Source of the DNA: Acidimicrobiia bacterium
GTDB taxonomy: Bacteria; Acidobacteriota; Vicinamibacteria; Vicinamibacterales; CAVVIG01
Length of the DNA stretch: 37,935 bases
Assembly: GCA_016871175.1 (NCBI GenBank)
Contig: VFZL01000015.1
Coordinates: 1 to 37,935, forward strand
Direction: 5' to 3'
The translations under genes were made by a program, and so were the position numbers. Below, in pieces: positions 1 through 7,407 of this stretch (its first letter is position 1; every line of letters begins with the position of its first letter). Below the pieces are notes generated by a model. The model made no database searches. It saw only the letters and a program-made list of their open reading frames with translations, and was not told where the DNA came from.

Positions 1-1
1 G

Positions 2-91
2 CGGCCGGTGTTGCTGATCGTGACGGAGGGCGCTCGCCAGCGCGGCTGGCGAGCGCTGACCAAGAAGAACAGAACCAAGAACAGCCGTTAA
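2..91 (+). CDS. C-terminal tail of an unidentified protein (partial)
   Basis: An open frame enters from the left edge and ends at TAA (89-91), giving the last 29 residues of a protein that ends in a Lys/Arg/Asn-rich tail. The piece contains 'RPVLLIVTEG', which would suit a strand-plus-turn near the end of a small domain, but it is too short to name a family. A perfect 12-bp inverted repeat (30-56) lies inside it. Frame 1 is also open to position 111, so the frame choice is uncertain. It has no visible link to the esterase operon 340 bases downstream. Confidence 0.3.
   Translation, partial: RPVLLIVTEGARQRGWRALTKKNRTKNSR
30..56. repeat. Perfect 12-bp inverted repeat, 3-nt loop
   Basis: GCGCTCGCCAGC (30-41), loop gcg, then GCTGGCGAGCGC (45-56). 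The stem is perfect and very GC-rich. No T-run follows on either strand, so it is not a standard intrinsic terminator. It lies in, or just at the end of, the partial coding frame at the left edge. Confidence 0.75.
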
Positions 92-434
92 CTGGCGCTA
101 TTCTCCAATGACGACTGGTCCGAAGAATCCAGGCAGGTCAGACCCGCCTGCTCCGGCCCTCGTCGATGGGCCGCAGGCAGAGTGAAGCAAGAGCGCAAGG
201 GAGGCCGCGCCGGAGGTGAGTCGGCGCGCGACGAGACGCTGACACTGTGGAACGGTACGCATTCGTGGACATCAGTGTATCCGGTCCGAACCGCTGGCGA
301 GCCCGCGAGGTCGAGCCGGCGAGCCTGCGACGTCCGGTCACCACGCCCGCTGCGCCGACCCACGTGTTACCATCCGTCGGATCCGACACGATCAGCCACC
401 CTCGTGGCCTCGTGTTGAAACAGGGGAGTTGCCG
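92..434. other. Intergenic stretch without a supportable gene
   Basis: There are 343 bases between the partial left-edge frame and the esterase. Open frames exist on both strands, but they are arginine/serine-rich, lack ribosome-binding sites and resemble no family I know. I see no tRNA, terminator or clear sigma-70 promoter. The only useful signal is the AGGGGAG ribosome-binding site at 422-428 belonging to the next gene. Confidence 0.5.
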
Positions 435-1229
435 GTGAGCCGTCCTGACGATCGAACGATGACCCGCCGCCGCTTCGGCCGTCAGACGGGTGGCGCCCTG
501 GCGGCCCTTGTGTGTGGTGCCGCCGGGTGCGCGCCGTCCGCCGAGGCGCAGGCCACTCCCGAGGCTGTTCGTGAGGGTCGACTCATCCCTCGACCGCGCC
601 GTGACGTGATGGCTTCGCTGCGCTCGGGGCCACTCGGTCTCGGTGGGAGCAACCGAGACGGCGTGGTGCAAATGCCGTCTTCGCTTGCGCCCGGACCGCT
701 GCCGCTTCTGCTGCTCCTGCACGGTGCAACTGGGACCGGTGCGCGCATGTTGAGCCGTGTCGCCGCTGCCGCCGATCAGGCGGGCATTGTCGTAGTGGCG
801 CCGGACTCACGCGGCGGAACCTGGGACGCCATTCGTGATGAGTTCGGAGACGACGTTGTCTTTGTGAATCGAGTGCTCGCCCATGTGTTCGAGCGTCTGG
901 CGGTCGATTCGACGCGGCTGGCGATCGGCGGGTTCTCGGATGGCGCGTCGTATGCGCTCTCACTCGGCCTCGCCAATGGGGATCTCTTCACGCGCATCGT
1001 TGCGTTCTCGCCTGGATTCGTGAACAACGTCGTCTTGCATGGCAAGCCACGGGTGTACGTCTCCCACGGCACGAACGATCAGATTCTGCCGATCGATGTG
1101 TGCAGCAGGCAGATCGTGCCTCGTCTGCGGTCGCGCGGCTACGACGTCACGTTTCGCGAGTTCGAGGGACGACATGAACTGCCCCCTGACATCCAGACGG
1201 AGGGGTTCCGCTGGATGACGGCGAGCTGA
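435..1229 (+). CDS. Exported alpha/beta-hydrolase (esterase/phospholipase-like)
   Basis: Predicted serine hydrolase of 264 residues. The GTG at 435 is chosen because AGGGGAG (422-428) sits 6 bases upstream; TTG 429 and ATG 459 lack such a site. The N-terminus carries a twin-arginine-like stretch (RRRF, residues 11-14), a hydrophobic run and a lipobox-like AAGC (Cys32), so Tat export and perhaps lipid anchoring are likely. The fold shows LLLLLHGATG (oxyanion-hole HG), the nucleophile elbow GFSDG (Ser168), an acid in SHGTNDQ (Asp215) and His247 in GRHE, a complete triad. The family resembles carboxylesterase/phospholipase and poly(3-hydroxybutyrate) depolymerase-like proteins; the substrate is unknown. 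It is followed 4 bases later by an SDR gene, so the two are probably co-transcribed. Confidence 0.85.
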   Translation: MSRPDDRTMTRRRFGRQTGGALAALVCGAAGCAPSAEAQATPEAVREGRLIPRPRRDVMASLRSGPLGLGGSNRDGVVQMPSSLAPGPLPLLLLLHGATGTGARMLSRVAAAADQAGIVVVAPDSRGGTWDAIRDEFGDDVVFVNRVLAHVFERLAVDSTRLAIGGFSDGASYALSLGLANGDLFTRIVAFSPGFVNNVVLHGKPRVYVSHGTNDQILPIDVCSRQIVPRLRSRGYDVTFREFEGRHELPPDIQTEGFRWMTAS

Positions 1230-1233
1230 TCGG

Positions 1234-2013
1234 ATGGATCTTGGAATCGCCGGGAGAGTGGCGCTGATCACTGGATCAAGTCGCGGGCTTGGGCTGGCGA
1301 GCGCCGCAGCACTCGTCGTCGAGGGGTGTCGCGTCGTCGTCTGCGCCAGGGGTCAGGAGAAGTTGCAGGAATCGGTTGCGGCGCTGCGGACGACGGCCGC
1401 CGATCCGCGCGATGTCACCGGGATCGCGGTCGACCTGGCTCGTGCCGAAGGCGTCGCGTCGGCGCTCGCCTGTGCCGTCGACACCTACGGCGGCCTCGAC
1501 ATCCTCGTCAACAACATCGGTCTGGCGCGCGGCGCCACGATCGTCGACACGTCGGACGGTGAGTGGCAAGAGGCCTTCGATCAGACGCTGATCCCGGCCG
1601 TTCGCGCATCTCGCCAGGCGGTCCCGCACATGCGTCGGCGCGGCGGTGGTGTCATCACGATGATCGCGTCGATCTGGGGCCGCGAATCGGGCGGCCGGAT
1701 GACGTATAACGCGGTGAAGGCGGCCGAAATCAGCCTGGCGAAGTCGATGGCGCAGCAGCTGGCGCGCGACAACATCCGTGTGAACAGTGTCGCGCCCGGA
1801 TCCATCTCATTTCCCGGCGGCTCGTGGCACAAGCGTCAGCAGGAGGACCCGGAGGGGATGGCGCAGTTCGTCGCACGTGAGCTTCCGTTCGGCCGGTTCG
1901 GTCGCGCGGAGGAGGTTGGCGCGGTCGTGGCGTTTCTGTCATCCCCGAAGGCGAGCTGGATCAGTGGTGCCTGCATTCCGGTCGACGGGTGTCAAGGGCG
2001 GTCCAATCTTTAG
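1234..2013 (+). CDS. SDR-family NAD(P)-dependent oxidoreductase
   Basis: Classical short-chain dehydrogenase/reductase of 259 residues, the usual length. The N-terminal Rossmann motif is TGSSRGLG (13-20), the NNAG-equivalent is NNIG (93-96), and the catalytic residues are Ser146 and Tyr158-x-x-x-Lys162 (YNAVK). The C-terminal 'SGACIPVDG' segment is typical of FabG-like members. Arg39 after the second beta strand (CARG) suggests NADPH preference, which is inference. It starts 4 bases after the esterase stop and lies upstream of an MDR oxidoreductase, so a small catabolic or secondary metabolic operon is likely. The substrate cannot be told from sequence. The stop TAG (2011-2013) abuts an octamer repeat array. 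Confidence 0.92.
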   Translation: MDLGIAGRVALITGSSRGLGLASAAALVVEGCRVVVCARGQEKLQESVAALRTTAADPRDVTGIAVDLARAEGVASALACAVDTYGGLDILVNNIGLARGATIVDTSDGEWQEAFDQTLIPAVRASRQAVPHMRRRGGGVITMIASIWGRESGGRMTYNAVKAAEISLAKSMAQQLARDNIRVNSVAPGSISFPGGSWHKRQQEDPEGMAQFVARELPFGRFGRAEEVGAVVAFLSSPKASWISGACIPVDGCQGRSNL

Positions 2014-2044
2014 CGGGTGGGCGGGTAGGCAGGGAGGAGGGTGG
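2013..2044 (+). repeat. Degenerate octamer array, unit ~GCGGGTRG
   Basis: Four in-phase octamers (gcgggtgg, gcgggtag, gcagggag, gagggtgg) fill the gap between the SDR stop codon and the MDR gene. The unit, read as CGGGTRGG, matches that of the array at 11869-11900. The array's GGAGG and the adjoining TAGGA are the only ribosome-binding-like sequences for the next gene. Confidence 0.65.
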
Positions 2045-2054
2045 TAGGAACGCG

Positions 2055-3197
2055 ATGACGGACACGAAGGCTGGAACGTTCTTGCAGCTGCGATCGCTTG
2101 TGCGCGCCAATGGCGAGCTCGAGCTCTCGCTGGCCGAAATGCCGATCCCGACGCCCGCCGCCGATGAAGTCCTGGTGAAAATCCAGGCCACGCCGATCAA
2201 TCCTTCCGACATCGGGATGATGTTTGGCGCCGCGGACATGGGCACAGCTGTCCAGTCCGGGACCGTCCAGCGTCCCGTGGTCACCGCCAGAATTCCCGAG
2301 CGCGCCATGTCGGCAATGGCGGGACGCGCGGGCGAGTCGATGACGGTCGGCATCGAAGGCGCTGGAACAGTCGTCGACACCGGATCGTCACCGGCGGCGC
2401 GAGCGCTGATGGGCAAGCTGGTCGCAGCCATGCCCAGGGCAATGTACGGGCAATATCGCTGTATCCCGGCTGCGGAATGCCTCGTGCTCCCCGCGGGGAC
2501 AACCCCCAGTGAAGGGGCTTCGTGTTTCGTCAATCCGCTCACCGCGCTCGGCATGGTCGAGACAATGAGGCTCGAGGGGCATACAGCCCTGGTCCACACG
2601 GCCGCGGCGTCGAATCTCGGACAGATGCTGCTGCGCATGTGTTTGCAGGATGGCATTCCGCTGGTCAACATCGTCCGAAAGCCGGAGCAGGCAGCCGTCC
2701 TGCGGAACCTCGGTGCCGTACACGTGTGCGACAGCAGCACTCCCACCTTCATGTCTGAGCTCACAGAGGCGCTCGCGGCCACCCGCGCCACAATAGCCTT
2801 CGACGCAACGGGCGGTGGCACCCTCGCAGGCCAGATCCTCACGTGCATGGAATCGGCTCTGAGCAAGACCGAAGCTGTCTACAGCCGCTACGGATCGAGC
2901 ACGCTCAAGCAGGTGTACATATACGGGCGGCTGGACACGCGGCCGCTCGAGCTTTCCGGATCCTTCGGGATGACGTGGGCTGCCGGCGGCTGGCTCCTCT
3001 TTCAGTTCCTGCAGAAGATCGGACCGGAGGCCGCTCAGCGGCTGCGCGATCGCGTGGTTGCCGAGCTGATGACGACGTTCGCCAGCAAGTACACGAAGAC
3101 GGTCTCGCTGGCTGGCGCGCTCGATCTCGAGGCCATCGCAGCGTACCGCCGGCGCGCAACCGGCGAGAAGTACTTGATCGATCCCTCTCTGGCGTAG
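2055..3197 (+). CDS. MDR-family (quinone reductase/enoyl reductase-like) oxidoreductase
   Basis: Zinc-independent medium-chain dehydrogenase/reductase of 380 residues. The ATG at 2055 is chosen over the GTG at 1989, which would overlap the SDR gene; a TAGGA sequence lies about 6 bases upstream of the ATG. The GroES-like N-domain contains INPSD (48-52), a signature of quinone oxidoreductase and trans-2-enoyl-CoA reductase-like MDRs, and no structural or catalytic zinc cysteine cluster is visible. The Rossmann part carries ALVHTAAASNLGQ. It probably uses NADPH to reduce an activated double bond; the substrate is unknown. It is the third gene of the forward operon, 41 bases after the SDR gene, the gap being filled by the repeat array. 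It ends with TAG. Confidence 0.82.
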   Translation: MTDTKAGTFLQLRSLVRANGELELSLAEMPIPTPAADEVLVKIQATPINPSDIGMMFGAADMGTAVQSGTVQRPVVTARIPERAMSAMAGRAGESMTVGIEGAGTVVDTGSSPAARALMGKLVAAMPRAMYGQYRCIPAAECLVLPAGTTPSEGASCFVNPLTALGMVETMRLEGHTALVHTAAASNLGQMLLRMCLQDGIPLVNIVRKPEQAAVLRNLGAVHVCDSSTPTFMSELTEALAATRATIAFDATGGGTLAGQILTCMESALSKTEAVYSRYGSSTLKQVYIYGRLDTRPLELSGSFGMTWAAGGWLLFQFLQKIGPEAAQRLRDRVVAELMTTFASKYTKTVSLAGALDLEAIAAYRRRATGEKYLIDPSLA

Positions 3198-3426
3198 TTG
3201 CACCGCCAGCCGTCAACCCGCGAGCCTGGCTGGCTCGTTCGATCACGGTGTGGCTCGTCGTCCGCTCTTTAGCGCGAAGGGGCAGGTGCACCAGGTGCAC
3301 GGAAGCGTGATCGTTCGGTAGTGTCCGGGTTTCTGTCGCCTCCGCGTATCTCCACACAGAGTCGCGGCGCTCACGTTCAGCGCCGTGGCCGCCGAGGTCA
3401 CAACTACTGACAAGGAGATACGCATC

Positions 3427-3846
3427 ATGAGATCGATGTTCGCGTTCGCACTGGCCACTATCCTCGCCGCCGGTAGCGCGTGGGCCGCTCCGCCCCTGAG
3501 CGTGGCGAACCGCACGTGGACCCTCGACATCAACGGCACGTCGGAAGAGCTCTTTATCGACACGTAGGCCGGCGCCGGCGCGCCGGGAAACATCAACTGC
3601 CGGAGGATCACGGGCCAGCTCCGAGGCGTTCCCGAAATCAGCGGCTTCTACTGTCCGGCGACGGGGCGCATTCACATCGTCCATCGGAACCTGTCGACGA
3701 ACTTCCCGATGCGCACGTTCACGGGCACGGTGTCCGGCGATGTTTCGGGACAGCCACTGTTCATGGCTGGCACGGCGACGGTGCTCTACGCCGCGCACCT
3801 CTTCGGCGACTTGGGCGAGTACGTCTTCTCGGCCCGAGAGCAGTAG
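3427..3846 (+). pseudogene. Small secreted protein interrupted by one in-frame TAG
   Basis: AAGGAG (3412-3417) precedes ATG 3427 by 9 bases. The product starts with a clean signal peptide (cleavage probably after AWA, about residue 20) and reads for 46 codons to a TAG at 3565-3567. The same frame stays open for another 92 codons to TAG 3844-3846, and that part looks like the rest of one protein: it contains two Cys, a Gly/Ala turn right after the stop and regular beta-strand-like alternation. Without the TAG it would be a 139-codon exported protein. One C-to-T change (CAG to TAG) would explain it. I do not recognise the family. It may be a young pseudogene, a base error or a read-through gene; it is followed by a strong hairpin at 3885-3915. 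Confidence 0.65.
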
Positions 3847-3884
3847 GCTCCTCGACCTGGCTGGGCGGAGCCGGCTGCGGGCGC

Positions 3885-3915
3885 TGGCCGAGGCCGTCGG
3901 GACCGGCCTCGGCCA
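3885..3915. terminator. Perfect 12-bp hairpin, possible terminator without T-run
   Basis: TGGCCGAGGCCG (3885-3896), 7-nt loop, CGGCCTCGGCCA (3904-3915). It lies 38 bases after the stop of the small secreted-protein gene and before the next gene, where a terminator would be expected. The following bases (tattcg) are not a true T-run, so termination strength is uncertain and it could be a simple structured repeat. Confidence 0.45.
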
Positions 3916-3997
3916 TATTCGCGGCCAATGATCCCCTGCGAGGACGTGCTGCCCCCCGGTTCGGAACAAAACGAGGCCCTCGCACGTCCGATTTCGC

Positions 3998-5947
3998 ATG
4001 GCCCATCGAAGAACTGCCGAGCCGGTCAACTTGCCCTACCGATTGTGGCCGGGCGTCGTCGCAGCGTTCCTGCAGTGGCTGGGCTGGTTCGGTGTTCCTG
4101 CCATAAACCCGGAGTGGACCATTTTCGGCATGCTCGGGGCGGTTGCCTTCGGAGTCTTGATCTTCGCCTGGTGGGTGGCGTTCAGCCGTGCGAGCTGGGG
4201 CGAACGGCTCGGTACGCTGCTCATGATAGCGCTTGGGTCTGCCGCGACCATGCGCATCGTCCACCCGTCGATCTCGAACGGGATGATGGGGATGATGCCC
4301 TTCTTCTATGCGATTCCCATCATGAGCCTGGCGGTGGTGGTGTCGGCCGTCCTCGGCTCCGTACGCTCGCCGAACGCACGTTGGTTGACGAAGGGCGCGG
4401 CGATCGCCTTGGCGTGCGCTACGCTGGCGGCGATCCGGACCGACGGCATTCGGGGCGCCGGCGGTTCGGACGTGCGGTGGCGATGGAGCCAGAGCGCGGA
4501 AGAGCGTCTGCTCGCCTAGGGCGCCGATTCGATCACCACCACCTCGTCTGCTCCCGTGGCCCAGCCGATGGCCGCCGCGTCTGACTCAGGCCCTGTGGCT
4601 GCGAGCCCTGGTCACGCGACACTGACCTCCTCGACTAAGAACACATGGCCGACCGAGACCGCGGCGGAAAACCTCGCCCGCGTGGCCGATCGTCCAGCCG
4701 CCGTTGTACCTCACCCTGATCGGTCGACCGAGGCCCGCGTAACGGACTCGACGGCGCGCACGGCCGAATGGCCTGGCTTTCGGGGCGCGGGCCGAGATGG
4801 CGTGGTCAGAAGCGTGCGGATCTCGACTGAGTGGTCGACGAGCGCGCCCACTGAGGTGTGGCGCCGGCCGGTTGGACCCGGGTGGTCCTCGTTTGCCGTC
4901 GACGGAGACCGCATCTTCACGCAAGAGCAGCGCGGAGACGATGAGCTCGTCACGTGTTATCGCCTGGATGACGGCGAGCCGGTATGGCGACACCCGGATC
5001 CGGTGCGGTTCTGGGAGTCGAACGGCGGTGCCGGTCCGCGCGCCACACCGACGTTGCACGGCAATCGCGTCTTCACGTTTGGTGCGACAGGGCTCGTGAA
5101 CGCCCTGGATCGCGCCACCGGCGCCCTCGTGTGGACGCGCAACGCAGCCACCGACACCGCGAAGGAAATCCCGGACTGGGGCTTCTCGAGCTCACCGCTC
5201 GTCGTCGAGGACCTCGTGATCGTGGCTGTTGCCGGACAACTCATGGCTTACGACAGTCGCGATGGGCAAACTCGCTGGAAGGGAGAGGCCGGCGGCGGTG
5301 GTTACAGCTCGCCCCATCTCGCGACGATCGCCGGTGTCCCGCAGGTGTTGCTGGTGCGAGGTGGGCGGACGATCAGCGTCGCGCCTGCGGACGGGTCGCT
5401 GTTGTGGGAGCACACAGCCGGTGAAGCTGCGGTTGCGATCGTGCAGCCCGCGGTGACCGCTGATGGCGATGTGCTCATCGCCACCGGTGACGCGATGGGA
5501 GGGACCGGGATTCGTCGCCTCGTCGTCACGCGTGAGGCCGGGAAGTGGATTGTACAGGAACGGTGGATGTCACCCGGGCTGAAGCCGTACTTCAACCACT
5601 TCGTCGTCCATAACGGTCATGCATTTGGATTCGACGGCGGCATTCTTTCTTCCATCGATCTGCGGGACGGCGCACGACGCTGGAAGGGCGGACGTTACGG
5701 ACACGGGCAGCTGATGCTGCTGCCCGTGCAGGACTTGTTGTTGGTGCTTTGGGAGGAAGGCGAGCTCGCGCTGGTCAGTGCCACACCCGACCGGTTCAAA
5801 GAGTTCGCCCGATTCCCTGCGATCGAGGGAAAGACCTGGAACCACCCGACGCTGGTCGGCGATCGCCTGTTGGTGAGAAACGGCCAGGAGATGGCCGCGT
5901 TCAAGCTGCCAACACTGCAGCCCGATGCCAAGCCCCTGGCCCCCTGA
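3998..5947 (+). pseudogene. Membrane-anchored PQQ-like beta-propeller protein split by an in-frame TAG
   Basis: Two open frames in one register read as one 649-codon protein broken only by TAG 4517-4519 (codon 174). The first part has about five membrane segments and ends 'EERLLA'; the second, after a Ser/Ala/Thr-rich linker, is a PQQ-type propeller beginning near 4767 with WPGFRGAGRDGVV and showing repeated blade motifs such as ALDRATGALVW, AYDSRDGQTRW and VAPADGSLLWEH. Such propellers are common in Acidobacteriota; their role is usually unassigned. No ribosome-binding site precedes the possible restarts GTG 4556 or ATG 4568, so independent translation of the propeller is not supported. The stop falls at a domain border, so a separate membrane protein would be possible. 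The ATG at 3998 also lacks a clear ribosome-binding site. Confidence 0.7.
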
Positions 5948-5979
5948 CCCGGCCCACCCGGCCTGGGAGAACGCGCGCG

Positions 5980-7239
5980 TCAGCGCGGATTCGCCTCATC
6001 GCCTTCGTCTGCGAAGCCGCCCGCAAAGCCGCCGCAGGCGCCGGTGCAGAGCGTCGCGGGGTTCGGACCCTTGCCCTGCGCGAACGCGCGCTCTTCGGCG
6101 CGCGCACCCGCGAGCAACGACGTCATTCCGATGTTGCCTTCGTGGCAACGGGGTTCGACGTAGAAGCGGTTCGCCCGGTCACTCTGCCTCTTGAGCTCGA
6201 GCTTGACCGTCCACGGCCTGGTCCAGACCGTCGGGTCTTCCATCGTGGCCGCGTACTCGATCGTGTCGGCGTCGACCCTTGTCCAGCGCTCAGTTAAGTG
6301 GAGGTTCTCGCGAGAGCCACGGAAGTCCGACTTGGGCGAGAAGTTCGTGACGTCCACGACGAGCGTCTTGCCCTCCCAGCGCGCCCGCGAGTCGCCCCAC
6401 CACTGTCGGACGTTCGACGGAAGGTGCGGTCGATCCGTGATGGGGACGACGCGCTGCCAGCCCTGTCCTTGTCCGACGTCGTAGAAGATGGCGATCTGAT
6501 CGCGCGTCTGCACGATGCGACGGAAGCCGCCGAAGTCTGGCAAGGCGCCGCTGATGCAGCGCTCGCTGTGGCCGCGATCCTCAGGACCGTCGGACCGATT
6601 GATCACGCCGCCGGACGTGCCCACCAATGCGTTGGTGATGTAGTGCGGCGGTGTCTCGTTGCGCCGCGGGGACGGCGGCCCGTACTTGCCCGCCGCACAC
6701 GCTGGCAGCTTGTTCTTGCAGACATCGGTCGCTTGCAGCAGCGCCAGGATATACTCGAGTTGTTCGGCGTTGCGCTTCTTCCCCTCCGGCGTCATCTCGG
6801 GAATCTTGCCGTCCGGCGGGTCGACGACCATCGACGTGCGCCGGCCGGTCGGCAGGTGCGACGTGAAGATCGCCGCGTTGTACGCTCCGCCGACGTCCTG
6901 CTCCGAGCCGCGCTTGCGCCGGCTCTCATCCGCCTCGCGCCCGACGGCCGCCGCGACCTTCTGATCGAGCTCCGCGCGCTCCTCATCGGTCAGGAACTCT
7001 CGGTTGCCGTACTTCGCAGGCCGCTGTAGGGGCTCGGTGACCACGCGGGTCCAGATGCCTTGCAGATCCGGATCCCCCCAGGGCATCGTCGGCGCAGGTC
7101 CCGCTTTCGACGTCTCGTCGGTGGTAGCCGCCGTTACTGGTGTTTGTGCATCTACCGCGACGTGACCATCCATGAGAAACGACGCTGCGACTACGAGCAT
7201 GGCCGCGATGCCTATTCCACCGATGATCCTTCTGCTCAC
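5980..7239 (-). CDS. Secreted protein of unknown function ('WGDPDLQGIW' family)
   Basis: A 419-residue protein with an N-terminal signal sequence (hydrophobic run about 5-24, Ala-rich cleavage region near residue 30). The mature N-terminus has PWGDPDLQGIWTR, a signature I associate with a large, uncharacterised set of exported acidobacterial and proteobacterial proteins. Further features are several Trp-rich beta segments (GWQRVVPITDRPHLP, RWEGKTLVVDVTNFS, LTERWTRVDADTIEY) and paired Cys (CKNKLPAC, CTGAC). No catalytic motif is recognised. The start is GTG with AGGAGG 5 bases upstream, and a good sigma-70-like promoter lies at 7273-7302. It converges with the propeller gene and is probably monocistronic. 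Confidence 0.8.
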   Translation of the reverse strand: MSRRIIGGIGIAAMLVVAASFLMDGHVAVDAQTPVTAATTDETSKAGPAPTMPWGDPDLQGIWTRVVTEPLQRPAKYGNREFLTDEERAELDQKVAAAVGREADESRRKRGSEQDVGGAYNAAIFTSHLPTGRRTSMVVDPPDGKIPEMTPEGKKRNAEQLEYILALLQATDVCKNKLPACAAGKYGPPSPRRNETPPHYITNALVGTSGGVINRSDGPEDRGHSERCISGALPDFGGFRRIVQTRDQIAIFYDVGQGQGWQRVVPITDRPHLPSNVRQWWGDSRARWEGKTLVVDVTNFSPKSDFRGSRENLHLTERWTRVDADTIEYAATMEDPTVWTRPWTVKLELKRQSDRANRFYVEPRCHEGNIGMTSLLAGARAEERAFAQGKGPNPATLCTGACGGFAGGFADEGDEANPR

Positions 7240-7272
7240 GTAGTCCTCCTGCTTACGGTTTAGTGCTGACGG

Positions 7273-7302
7273 ATCATACGTCCCGCGAGGTGATCATGTC
7301 AG
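7273..7302 (-). promoter_or_regulatory. Sigma-70-type promoter for the secreted protein gene
   Basis: On the reverse strand CTGACA (7297-7302) and TATGAT (7273-7278) are separated by 18 bases, each one mismatch from consensus. The predicted transcript would start near 7266, giving a leader of about 27 bases with AGGAGG before the GTG at 7239. This is the best promoter match noted in the window. Confidence 0.6.
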
Positions 7303-7407
7303 CGCCCTGCGGGCCGGATCTCATTCCCCCGTCGCACGTCCCGCCGAGCCATCCGGACGACTTTCACCTCTTGATCGCCCCAGGGTCGGCTGTTAGCATG
7401 GCTGTCC

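Noticed and set aside
138-722. 194-codon reverse frame at the left end
   Set aside because: Arg/Ser/His-rich, overlaps the esterase antisense, no start signal or recognisable family.
3284-3300. AGGTGCAC repeated twice, forming a near-palindrome downstream of the MDR gene
   Set aside because: Two copies of a short word that is itself palindromic; no gene start near enough to call an operator.
3565-4519. TAG reassigned to an amino acid in this organism
   Set aside because: TAG is the normal end of at least fourteen conserved genes here (for example rpmE, rho, engB, clpX, clpP, truA), where read-through would add unrelated tails.
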